DNA of 64,000 nt from Clostridia bacterium. GTDB taxonomy: Bacteria > Bacillota > Clostridia > Lutisporales > Lutisporaceae. A program made the position numbers and the translations under genes. The notes below the pieces were generated by a model. The model had not been told where the DNA came from. It saw only the letters and a program-made list of their open reading frames with translations, and searched no databases. Below are positions 35,549 through 43,286 of this stretch, one piece after another (the stretch's first letter is position 1; each line of letters starts with the position of its first letter). The stretch spans positions 62,001 through 126,000 of the forward strand of contig DASPIR010000026.1 in assembly GCA_035628995.1 (NCBI GenBank). The letters run 5' to 3'.

Positions 35549-36151
35549 ATGGAGAACGAGAAAACAATGGATGATAAAAAGAGTCTTAAAAGAGAGAGAG
35601 TAAAAATGTACTTTTTAGAAGCAGCTAAAGAAATCATTATTAACGAAGGTCATGAGAAGGTTTCTGTAAGAAAAGTGGCTGATATGGCAGGTTATTCATA
35701 TGCAACTATATATAACTATTTTGAGAATCTCAATGAATTGCTGTGGGAAGTTAAAGGGGTTATGGTAGAAGATCTTTTTAAAGCATTGCAGAAAAAAATG
35801 CATCGGGTAACATATGATATTGCAGAAGTAAAAGAAGGCTTTAAAATATACATTGAGTATTATTTTGAGAATCCCAATGTTTTTAAATTCTTTTATTTCT
35901 ATCCACTGAGAAAACCAAGCAAAAAAACTGTAGATACAGAGGCCGGACCCGATTTCAATGCAATGTGGAAGGAAACATTCAAGGGGCTGATACTTGAGGG
36001 AAGACTGCTGGAGAAGGACATTGAAGCAGTAGCTAAAACATTCATATATGCAATACATGGCTTGATAATGCTATGTCTTTTTAATAACGGAGATTTGACT
36101 GAAGAAAATGCGTATAAGGAACTAGATAAAATTGTTGATTATATATTGTAA
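35549..36151 (+). CDS. TetR-family transcriptional regulator
   Basis: A 200-residue repressor. The N-terminal helix-turn-helix is near residues 18-65 (VSVRKVADMAGYSYATIYNY). The C-terminal ligand domain is helical and aromatic-rich (FKFFYFYPLRKP). It is cotranscribed with the two flavoprotein genes and probably represses its own promoter at 34510-34568. Confidence 0.88.
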   Translation: MENEKTMDDKKSLKRERVKMYFLEAAKEIIINEGHEKVSVRKVADMAGYSYATIYNYFENLNELLWEVKGVMVEDLFKALQKKMHRVTYDIAEVKEGFKIYIEYYFENPNVFKFFYFYPLRKPSKKTVDTEAGPDFNAMWKETFKGLILEGRLLEKDIEAVAKTFIYAIHGLIMLCLFNNGDLTEENAYKELDKIVDYIL

Positions 36152-36161
36152 AAAGCATATG

Positions 36162-36200
36162 AAAGACCAGGGGTATAAGATATAACCCCTGGTCTTTTCT
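36162..36200. terminator. Terminator shared by the tetR and cstA genes
   Basis: AAAGACCAGGGGT pairs with ACCCCTGGTCTTT, with T-rich sequence on both sides. A second small hairpin CAGGCT-TATG-AGCCTG lies at 36206-36221 next to the cstA stop. Confidence 0.88.
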
Positions 36201-36238
36201 TCATTCAGGCTTATGAGCCTGCTATTCTTGAATATGAA

Positions 36239-37990
36239 TCAGGCTTCGGCGGGCAGTGAACTATCAGGATGCTTGGCATTCCGACTGATCACTGGTGCAC
36301 ACTCTATGGCAACCCATATTGCAAGGAAGATATAAATCAGACACAGAACCGGGACAATAATATTCGTTCCAACTGGCATCACGAATGCACCTTCTTTGAA
36401 TGTGTAGGATTTGAAGGTGTTGATCAAAGCCCAGGTGCTCATGATGAACATGAATATAGCAGGAATCAACGTTGCCAGCCAAGCTTTTCGGTTTTTAGCG
36501 GTTCTTTGCAGCCATACTGTGATCCCTATGAGTGCCAGAGCAGCCAGCAACTGGTTGGATGAACCGAAGGTCTTCCAGAACAGACTCCAGATTGCGATCG
36601 GTTTTCCAGCCGGATCTGTCAGGTTGATTGACATCAGGATCAGCGGAACTCCGCCAATCAAGAAGGCTGAAATAATACGTCCACCCCAGCCTTTCCAGCC
36701 TGTGAGTTCCTGAACGATGAAACGGCCCAGTCTTGTGCAGACGTCCAGTGTGTCATATACGAAAGTCGTGAAAGCCATTAATCCGAAGGAAATACCAAAT
36801 GCTTTGCCGAGTCCGATTAATTCCATGAAAGAACCAAGACCATTAGCATAGATGAAGTTTGGTGATTTGGCCAGTATTGGATCGCCCTTTGGAAGAATCA
36901 TAACTGTTGACAAAGCAATCAGAGCAACAACTGCTTCAGCCAGCATCATGCCATAACCGATAGGTTTGGCGTCACTTTCTTTAGCCAACTGTTTGGAGGT
37001 TGTTCCGGAACCGACCAAGCTGTGGAAACCGGAGCAAGCACCGCATGCGACGGTAATGAAGAGCATTGGGAACATTGGTGACCAGAAGTTTGAATCACCG
37101 AACGCATGAGTCCAAGCTGGGTATTGTGTGGGGAAACCACCGAATATGATTCCGATGAACGATACAACTAGTGTTGCGTACAAGAAGTAACCACCCAAGT
37201 GGCCACGTGGCTGCAGGAGAGCCCATACAGGCACAATTCCTGCGATGAAACAGTATGCTATAACGACAAAGTTCCATATCTTCTGAGCGTCCTTAGGAGA
37301 AGCTAGTCCTAGAACATCTTGCAGACTGAACGGGATGTATCGACCGATCCAAATCGAAATCGCAACCAACGGCAAGAAGATGATCGTTGCCACACTGAGC
37401 TTCATTTTCGTGTATTTCAGTATAAAGCCCATGATCACAGGCAGAATCAGGTACAAAATGGAAGATGTAGCGGTTGCGCCGCCACCTACGACTGCACCGT
37501 CAGCCAATTCGATAGTGTTGACGAAGGACGAAGTTGTAATATCCGTGAAAGCAACAATGATCATTACCAGTGTAAAGAAGATGAAAACATTGAATAGAAT
37601 CCAGACTCGATTGGAAACATAATTTTTCATCGTGTCTGCGATACCAGCCGCTTTATGGCGAATAGAAGCGACTAAAGAGCCCATGTCATGAATACCACCA
37701 ATAAAAATAGTACCAAAAATAATCCAAAGAAAAGTTGGAAACCAACCAAAGGTCATACCTGCAATGACCGGACCTGTTACCGGGCCTGCAGCTGCGATGG
37801 CGGAGAAGTGCTGACCTGCCAAGTATTTTGCATCCGCCGGGACATAGTCCACACCGTCTTCCATTTCAACGGCTGGGACCACTCTCGAATCGTCAAGTTC
37901 GAACACCTTCTTGGAGACGAACTTTCCATAGGTGAAGTACGCTAAAACAAGAATCAGCGTTCCAATACCAACAAGAACAAGAATATTCAT
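36239..37990 (-). CDS. cstA: CstA-family transporter (pyruvate or peptide)
   Basis: A 583-residue membrane protein with about 15 segments of the CstA/BtsT family. Family signs are FGIPLAYGTLVASI-like features in the N-terminal part (HFSAIAAAGPVTGPVIAG, GGIHDMGSLVASIRHKA) and GSGTTSKQLAKESDAKPIGY in the middle. E. coli BtsT takes up pyruvate with a proton, and CstA is linked to peptide and pyruvate uptake. The LytS/LytTR genes directly upstream parallel BtsSR, so a pyruvate or carbon-starvation role is likely. Codon use looks richer in G/C than in neighbouring genes. The start follows GAGGAGG. Confidence 0.93.
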   Translation of the reverse strand: MNILVLVGIGTLILVLAYFTYGKFVSKKVFELDDSRVVPAVEMEDGVDYVPADAKYLAGQHFSAIAAAGPVTGPVIAGMTFGWFPTFLWIIFGTIFIGGIHDMGSLVASIRHKAAGIADTMKNYVSNRVWILFNVFIFFTLVMIIVAFTDITTSSFVNTIELADGAVVGGGATATSSILYLILPVIMGFILKYTKMKLSVATIIFLPLVAISIWIGRYIPFSLQDVLGLASPKDAQKIWNFVVIAYCFIAGIVPVWALLQPRGHLGGYFLYATLVVSFIGIIFGGFPTQYPAWTHAFGDSNFWSPMFPMLFITVACGACSGFHSLVGSGTTSKQLAKESDAKPIGYGMMLAEAVVALIALSTVMILPKGDPILAKSPNFIYANGLGSFMELIGLGKAFGISFGLMAFTTFVYDTLDVCTRLGRFIVQELTGWKGWGGRIISAFLIGGVPLILMSINLTDPAGKPIAIWSLFWKTFGSSNQLLAALALIGITVWLQRTAKNRKAWLATLIPAIFMFIMSTWALINTFKSYTFKEGAFVMPVGTNIIVPVLCLIYIFLAIWVAIECAPVISRNAKHPDSSLPAEA

Positions 37991-38005
37991 ACCTTACCTC
38001 CTCGC

Positions 38006-38019
38006 GCGCATTTCTGCGC
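38006..38019 (-). promoter_or_regulatory. Tetraloop hairpin just ahead of the cstA ribosome site
   Basis: On the minus strand GCGCA-GAAA-TGCGC is a 5-bp GC-rich stem with a GAAA tetraloop, directly before GAGGAGG. It could stabilise the mRNA 5' end or modulate translation. It is small, so a chance origin is possible. Confidence 0.5.
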
Positions 38020-38120
38020 AATTATTTTGTAGCGTATTAATATTAATATAGATTATTACTTTACCGCTATAATTATATAGGAAATGTACAAGCTAACATT
38101 TAATATTGCACTAAATAACA

Positions 38121-38155
38121 AAATGGGCACATAAAATGCATTTATATGCCCATTA
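38121..38155 (-). terminator. Terminator after the LytTR regulator gene
   Basis: AATGGGCATATAAA pairs imperfectly with TTTATGTGCCCATT; the stem includes the stop codon and TTTTG follows. It separates the regulators from cstA, which would then use its own promoter in the 38000-38120 region. Confidence 0.7.
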
Positions 38156-38843
38156 GTTGTTTGAATGATAATATGTTTTGCCTGCTTACTGGAATCTCTG
38201 AATCCAATCCTTGCAGCTTAAGCATATATGTATTATTGAACCAAGGGATTATCTCAGTAATTTTATCGGTATTTACGATATATGACCGGTGGCATCTAAA
38301 AAAAGTATCTTGGGGGAGTTTCTTATAAAAGTCAGAAATGCTTGTGGAAACTATGAATTGATCATTCTTTGTATATATATGCACCTCATGCTCATGAACT
38401 TCACAATAATATATATCATTCATATTTAATACGAACAGCTTATTGTTTTTCCACAAAGTAATTTTGCTGCTGCTGCACTTGGCAGATGTATAACTTTCAA
38501 GTCTCTTCAGCGTGCCTATTATTCTGCTTTCCGAGTAAGGCTTTAAAATATAATCAAAAGCAGCAACCTCGAAGGCTTCAAGAGCATGCTCACTATAAGC
38601 ACTGATAAATACGAGAATGGGTTTAGCTGCTAACGTGTTTATCACTCTGCTGAAGGTTAACCCGTCTAATTTGGGCATGTTTATATCCAGAAAAATCACA
38701 TCTATAGGGTGTTTCTGCACATATTCAAGAGCTTTTATGCTGTCATCAAAGGTTTCCAGTATTTTAATTGAACTGAAATTAGTAATAAAATAACTTAACT
38801 CCTCGATTGATGGGCATTCGTCATCAACAATAATACAATACAT
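38142..38843 (-). CDS. LytTR-family response regulator
   Basis: A 233-residue regulator. The receiver domain includes DDE near the N-terminus and the phospho-acceptor in IFLDINMPKLDG. A C-terminal LytTR DNA-binding domain (about residues 130-230) has CHRSYIVNTDKI and LQGLDSEIPVSRQN. It pairs with the LytS-type kinase gene 41 nt upstream and very probably controls cstA. The ATG at 38843 has AGAGGTGAA upstream. Confidence 0.92.
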   Translation of the reverse strand: MYCIIVDDECPSIEELSYFITNFSSIKILETFDDSIKALEYVQKHPIDVIFLDINMPKLDGLTFSRVINTLAAKPILVFISAYSEHALEAFEVAAFDYILKPYSESRIIGTLKRLESYTSAKCSSSKITLWKNNKLFVLNMNDIYYCEVHEHEVHIYTKNDQFIVSTSISDFYKKLPQDTFFRCHRSYIVNTDKITEIIPWFNNTYMLKLQGLDSEIPVSRQNILSFKQLMGI

Positions 38844-38884
38844 AGGTTCACCTCTATTTCAATATAAATAGGGTATATGGCGTA

Positions 38885-40558
38885 TCAATCATCATACTCA
38901 TTAAGGATAAAACTAATTCTTGTTCCTTCGGCAAGACGCTCTATCACAAGTCCTGCACCGTATAAATGCCGCAGTCTCATATCTACATTGGACATGCCGA
39001 TTTTATTCTCACTGACATTTCCGGCACATATGCTGTCAATAATGGCTTGAGGGATGCCCATACCATCATCCTCTATTGTTATTTTAGCGCCTTCTAAGTT
39101 ATGTTTTTTTACTTCAATCTTAACATTCCCAGAACCGCGGCCTTCTAAAATTCCATGTTTTATTGAGTTTTCCACTATAGGCTGTATTATTAGCGAGGGT
39201 ATTTTAATGTGTATACTTTCATCTATTTCATAGATTACATTAAGCTTATCTCCGAACCTCGCCTTTTCTATCTCCACATAGGATTTAACCTGCTGCAGCT
39301 CCTTGCTGATATCTACGAAAGTGCTTGTCTCTTCTATGTTGTATCTTAAATAAGTCGAAAGGTTGACGATGAGCTCTCTGGCACTGTCCGAGTTAATCCT
39401 CAAAAGAGCTATTATTGTGTTTAATGCATTGAAGAGAAAATGCGGGTTTATTTGTGCCTGAAGTGCCTTGATTTCTGCTTTTGCAGCCAATTCCTTCAGC
39501 TTACCTACCTTGCTTATTTCCATCTGGGTTGATATCAGCTGTGATAAGCCGATAGCCAGCTTTTCGTCTGTATAGGATGCACCATTTTCTTTAGCATAAT
39601 ATAATTTCAGGGTTCCATTAACTTCCTCACCCTCTTTAAGAGGCAATAAAAGCGCAGATTTTAGCTGGCAGTTTTCTGAAGAGCATTCTATCTCCTCTGG
39701 GGAATTTAAAATACGCATTTGTCCATCTTTAATTACTTGCACTGTAGCGGTGGTCTGGATCGGCTCACCGCTGATATGATGGTCCGAGCACAGGCCTACA
39801 TGTGCCAATATTGTAGTCTTATCAGTGATCGCAACTGCGGCAGCTCCTGTGGAGTCCTTTATTATTGAGCATATCTTTTTTAATGAGTCATTGTTTATAT
39901 CTCTAAAATAGGGGAGTGTTTTATTTGCAATTTCCAGAGCAAGCTGGGCCTGTTTTGCGGCTATTTGCTCTTTTTCCTTAAAAGCTGACTGTATCAGCAG
40001 TATCAGTATGCATATACCCAGAGCGTTTGTTAGGCTCATGGGAAAATAGATGCTTTTTACTATAAAAAGAGCACTGGAGTAGGGTTTTGAAATAAGCAAA
40101 ATGAGAAGCATCTCGATACTTTCTACAACAACGCCCCCGATAAGCCCATATAGCCATTTTTCGTGCCTGATGCCTTTCTTATATATAAGGGCTGAGACAA
40201 AACCTGCAATAATAGTAGCTATTGCACAAGGGACGGAGGTTATGCCGCCAATATCATAAATAAATCTATGAACACCTGCAATAATACCGGATACAATACC
40301 TACAAAAGGTCCGCATAGAATACCGCCGGCCATTACTCCAATGATCCTTGTATTAGCTATAGCACCGTTCACATCTGTGCCGCTGTATGTACCTATGATG
40401 CCAAATACGGCAAAGGTTATGGACAGTACAACAAGGTCAAATCTTCTGAATTCATCCTTCTGTATTATCTTTTTAAATACGTGCAAATTGGAAATAATGA
40501 AAGCGACTATGACTACGTAGCTTAGATTGTTTAAAAGGTTTTTAAATAAGTCTATCAT
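38885..40558 (-). CDS. LytS-type sensor histidine kinase
   Basis: A 557-residue membrane sensor. Six or so N-terminal segments form a 5TM-LYT sensor (GPFVGIVSGIIAGVHRFIYD). A GAF-like domain follows (about residues 210-345), then the phospho-acceptor LQAQINPHFLFNALNTIIAL and an HATPase domain (ENSIKHGI, EDDGMGIP). BtsS, of the same architecture, senses extracellular pyruvate; here the ligand is unproven. ATG 40558 is chosen, while TTG 40567 has a closer AAGGGG and may be the true start. Confidence 0.92.
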   Translation of the reverse strand: MIDLFKNLLNNLSYVVIVAFIISNLHVFKKIIQKDEFRRFDLVVLSITFAVFGIIGTYSGTDVNGAIANTRIIGVMAGGILCGPFVGIVSGIIAGVHRFIYDIGGITSVPCAIATIIAGFVSALIYKKGIRHEKWLYGLIGGVVVESIEMLLILLISKPYSSALFIVKSIYFPMSLTNALGICILILLIQSAFKEKEQIAAKQAQLALEIANKTLPYFRDINNDSLKKICSIIKDSTGAAAVAITDKTTILAHVGLCSDHHISGEPIQTTATVQVIKDGQMRILNSPEEIECSSENCQLKSALLLPLKEGEEVNGTLKLYYAKENGASYTDEKLAIGLSQLISTQMEISKVGKLKELAAKAEIKALQAQINPHFLFNALNTIIALLRINSDSARELIVNLSTYLRYNIEETSTFVDISKELQQVKSYVEIEKARFGDKLNVIYEIDESIHIKIPSLIIQPIVENSIKHGILEGRGSGNVKIEVKKHNLEGAKITIEDDGMGIPQAIIDSICAGNVSENKIGMSNVDMRLRHLYGAGLVIERLAEGTRISFILNEYDD

Positions 40559-40658
40559 ATATACCAATTATCCCCTTGTTCTTTCACTTAGGATATCTAT
40601 TCTATTCTATACTATTTTAACTTTTCTTTTTCATATCTGCAAGTTAAAGTATGGAATA

Positions 40659-40697
40659 GAAAAATCCCTGCTACGAAGTTCATAGCAGAGATTTTCG
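40659..40697 (-). terminator. Terminator after the lipoprotein gene
   Basis: On the minus strand GAAAATCTCTGCTATGAA pairs with TTCGTAGCAGGGATTTTTC with two mismatches and a T run follows. Confidence 0.88.
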
Positions 40698-40714
40698 TCT
40701 AATTTTGGGGAAGA

Positions 40715-41317
40715 CTACTTCCTTACTTCCTGTTTTCCGGTCACTTTGCTTTTGTCATCCATTTTGAATCCGGACTTAGCGTCAGCGCTAACAAAATATA
40801 TGTTTCCGTCGACAGTAGCATCCACTAAAGAAAAGTCCTTAGTTGTAACATAGACATCACCTTTGAAGGTTCCATGCTGAATACTGGCTTTTGGACTATT
40901 AACGGTCAGCTTTGGTGCTGTTAATGTGAATCTGGCCGTTACATTACGTTTATCGTCCTGAGTGTATAGAGCGATTTTGCGCTGTATAACATCTTTGCCA
41001 GCATCATCTTTCTTACCATTCTTAAATTCGCCATCCACTACCAGATCTTTTGTAAAGGTTAAATCCTTTAATGTAGCAATGATCCATGTACCAGTGTTGC
41101 TTATGGCTTTCTCAAAAGCAGCTTCATTATCTACTATTGAAGCTGTTGTTACAACATCCGGCGTTGTTTCAGGCGGTGTTGTCTGTGGTGGTGTCGGTGA
41201 AGGTGTTGTTTGCGTTGGTGTCGGCGTTGGTGTTGGTGTCGCTGGTGGAGCGGGTTGTGCGCACCCTACCAATGCAACTATCAATGCTAATGCTAGTATT
41301 ATGACTTTAGCCTTCAT
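40715..41317 (-). CDS. Hypothetical lipoprotein with Thr/Pro linker
   Basis: A 200-residue exported lipoprotein with lipobox LVGC. A Thr/Pro-rich linker (residues 25-55, a repeat of TPTP and TTPP) spaces a C-terminal domain from the membrane. The C-terminal domain has repeated short hydrophobic strands with K, D and G turns (ARFTLTAPKLTVNSPKASIQ), suggesting a right-handed beta-helix or similar; no known family. ATG 41317 has AAGGAGG just upstream. Confidence 0.75.
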   Translation of the reverse strand: MKAKVIILALALIVALVGCAQPAPPATPTPTPTPTQTTPSPTPPQTTPPETTPDVVTTASIVDNEAAFEKAISNTGTWIIATLKDLTFTKDLVVDGEFKNGKKDDAGKDVIQRKIALYTQDDKRNVTARFTLTAPKLTVNSPKASIQHGTFKGDVYVTTKDFSLVDATVDGNIYFVSADAKSGFKMDDKSKVTGKQEVRK

Positions 41318-41338
41318 AAGAAATCCTCCTTGGTACAA

Positions 41339-41647
41339 TTTTGGTATTTTTATTGGTTATATTTCATACTTAATTTTTTATCACCTAAATACATTATTAC
41401 CTAAATGAAAAGAATTAATGTACAATCAAATATCTATAATGAAAAATATTAATTTTTTTTTGTTATATTTATGTAAAAAAAATGATAATAAGATATTTAC
41501 AATAGTGTGTGTCGTACAGTATAATAAAAATAGAGTTCTGCAAGAGTATTCGTTTGAGGCAGCAGGGCATTACATTAAGGATGTGTGTTATTAATATTTT
41601 GAATGAATTGAAATATGGTATGTTAATAAGCACTTGGAGGTGATAGT
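41339..41647. other. AT-rich divergent intergenic region with inverted repeat
   Basis: The region separates the lipoprotein (minus) and PadR (plus) genes. GTGTGTTATTAATA (41583-41596) and TATGTTAATAAGCAC (41619-41633) form an imperfect inverted repeat. The right arm repeats, in reverse orientation, the sequence motif seen after ftsH and the YesN-like gene. It ends against the PadR ribosome site, so PadR itself could bind there. Nothing else was recognised. Confidence 0.5.
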
Positions 41648-42001
41648 GTGAGTGTTGATAAACAGGATGCACTTTTCGAGGGTTTGGTATTAGAGCTGAG
41701 AAGAGGTACTATAGCGCTTAGTGTCATGAGCCAGCTGAAGTCACCGCAGTACGGATACTCCCTTGTCGTACAGCTTGAGAAGAAAGGAATAACGGTTGAT
41801 GCAGGTACCTTATATCCGCTTCTTCGAAGGCTTGAGGGGCAGGGCCTCTTGGAGAGCAGCTGGGATGTAGAAAGTGCTAAGCCGAGGAAATACTATAAGC
41901 TTAGTGAGTATGGCGGAATAATATTTGAGAGGCTGTGCGCCCATTGGTTTGATATAGTGGAAAATATGAATAGTATAATCAATTGTGAGGATGTGAAATA
42001 A
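41648..42001 (+). CDS. PadR-family transcriptional regulator
   Basis: A 117-residue DNA-binding protein with the PadR winged helix: ALSVMSQLKSPQYGYSLVVQ, DAGTLYPLLRRLEGQGLLES and PRKYYKLSEYG. The start is GTG 41648 after GGAGGTGA. The stop is immediately followed by the HAAS-membrane gene, a pairing common in Firmicutes in which the membrane partner is thought to act with PadR. Confidence 0.92.
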   Translation: MSVDKQDALFEGLVLELRRGTIALSVMSQLKSPQYGYSLVVQLEKKGITVDAGTLYPLLRRLEGQGLLESSWDVESAKPRKYYKLSEYGGIIFERLCAHWFDIVENMNSIINCEDVK

Positions 42002-42997
42002 ATGGATATAATCGGCAGGTATATATATGCTGTTACAAAAGAATTGCCTGGTAAACAGCGGGAGGACATAGAGAAGGAGCTAAGGACTCTTATAGAAGAT
42101 ATACTGGAACAATACGAAGAAAATGAGCCCTATGAGGCTAAAGTGGAAAAAGCTCTGTTGAGCTTGGGTGACCCGAAGATACTTGCAGAAAACTATCGTG
42201 GCTCCAAGCAATATTTAATAGGCCCACAGAATTATGAAAACTATATAAATTTGCTGAAGATTGTTTTAGGGGCTGTATTCTTAGGAGTTTCAGTGGCTGT
42301 AGGAATAGGCAGTATTTTTGCTGGACAGCAAAGTGCAGCAGCTATCTTTACTGATTATCTTGCAACATTATTCTCAGGACTTCTTCAGGGGTCCGCCTGG
42401 GTAACAATAATATTTGCTATTGCAGAACGCAAGGGTGTGAATGTAATGGACGGTAAATCAGTAAAGGCCGATTGGAGCATAGCAGAGCTGCCTGTTGTAC
42501 CGGAGAAAAAGGCAGTAATATCACCAGCAGAATCAATAGCTGCTATACTGTTTTCCACGATATTTATAACTATTATTTACTTTGCACCACAGATTTTTGC
42601 AGTGTATATCCCTGGTAATACTGTGGGTCCGACTGTGATACCCATATTTGACATAACTGTGATAAGTGGATACAGGTGGCTGTTTGCAGCTGTATTTATT
42701 CTGAGTATCTGTAAGGAAGTTTTAAAGCTTGTTTCGGGCAGGTGGACACTTAAGGTTTCCTTATTGTATTCGGCTCTGAGCGTTGTGGCAACGGTGCTAG
42801 TATTGATAGTATTTTCAAATCCAAGCATATGGAATCCGAATTTCTCAGCCGAGCTATTAAAACACCTGGATTTCAGTTTTGGTTTCATTAACATACTGGG
42901 TCAAACAAATACGGGGATGATACTGATCATATTAGCTGCCAGTATCTTAGACATTTCAACCGTCTTATATAAAGGCATAAGATATAATATTAAATAA
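42002..42997 (+). CDS. HAAS-domain membrane protein
   Basis: A 331-residue protein. The cytosolic N-terminus (residues 1-75, YIYAVTKELPGKQREDIEKE and LGDPKILAENYRG) is the HAAS/DUF1700-like domain typical of PadR partners. It is followed by about six membrane segments. The start codon touches the PadR stop codon, so translation is likely coupled. Function is unknown; it is probably a signal-responsive partner of PadR. Confidence 0.82.
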   Translation: MDIIGRYIYAVTKELPGKQREDIEKELRTLIEDILEQYEENEPYEAKVEKALLSLGDPKILAENYRGSKQYLIGPQNYENYINLLKIVLGAVFLGVSVAVGIGSIFAGQQSAAAIFTDYLATLFSGLLQGSAWVTIIFAIAERKGVNVMDGKSVKADWSIAELPVVPEKKAVISPAESIAAILFSTIFITIIYFAPQIFAVYIPGNTVGPTVIPIFDITVISGYRWLFAAVFILSICKEVLKLVSGRWTLKVSLLYSALSVVATVLVLIVFSNPSIWNPNFSAELLKHLDFSFGFINILGQTNTGMILIILAASILDISTVLYKGIRYNIK

Positions 42998-43129
42998 GAG
43001 GAGCTTGAAGAGAGAGCTGTTGTATTGAGAGCGTTAATGAAAGTTCCCGGGAAATACAAACGCAGGTCGCAGGAAAACAAAAACTTCTGATAAACTTGAT
43101 AATGTTCCGATTGAATGATTTATATATAT

Positions 43130-43180
43130 AGCAGTGGGTACGGTTCCTTTTGGGGAATTGTCCCCGCTGCTTTTGCATCT
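43130..43180 (+). terminator. Hairpin in the gap after the HAAS gene
   Basis: GCAGTGGGTAC and GTCCCCGCTGC (43164-43174) form an imperfect stem followed by TTTTG. It lies in a 290-bp gap with no gene. Confidence 0.45.
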
Positions 43181-43286
43181 ATTGGATTACTTTTGCAAAG
43201 AGGAACATTGGAATTGGGTGTCGAATATTAGTGCGTTAGGTCTATATTTAAGAATCTACAATCAGGTATCTTAGGAGTGTGTTATT

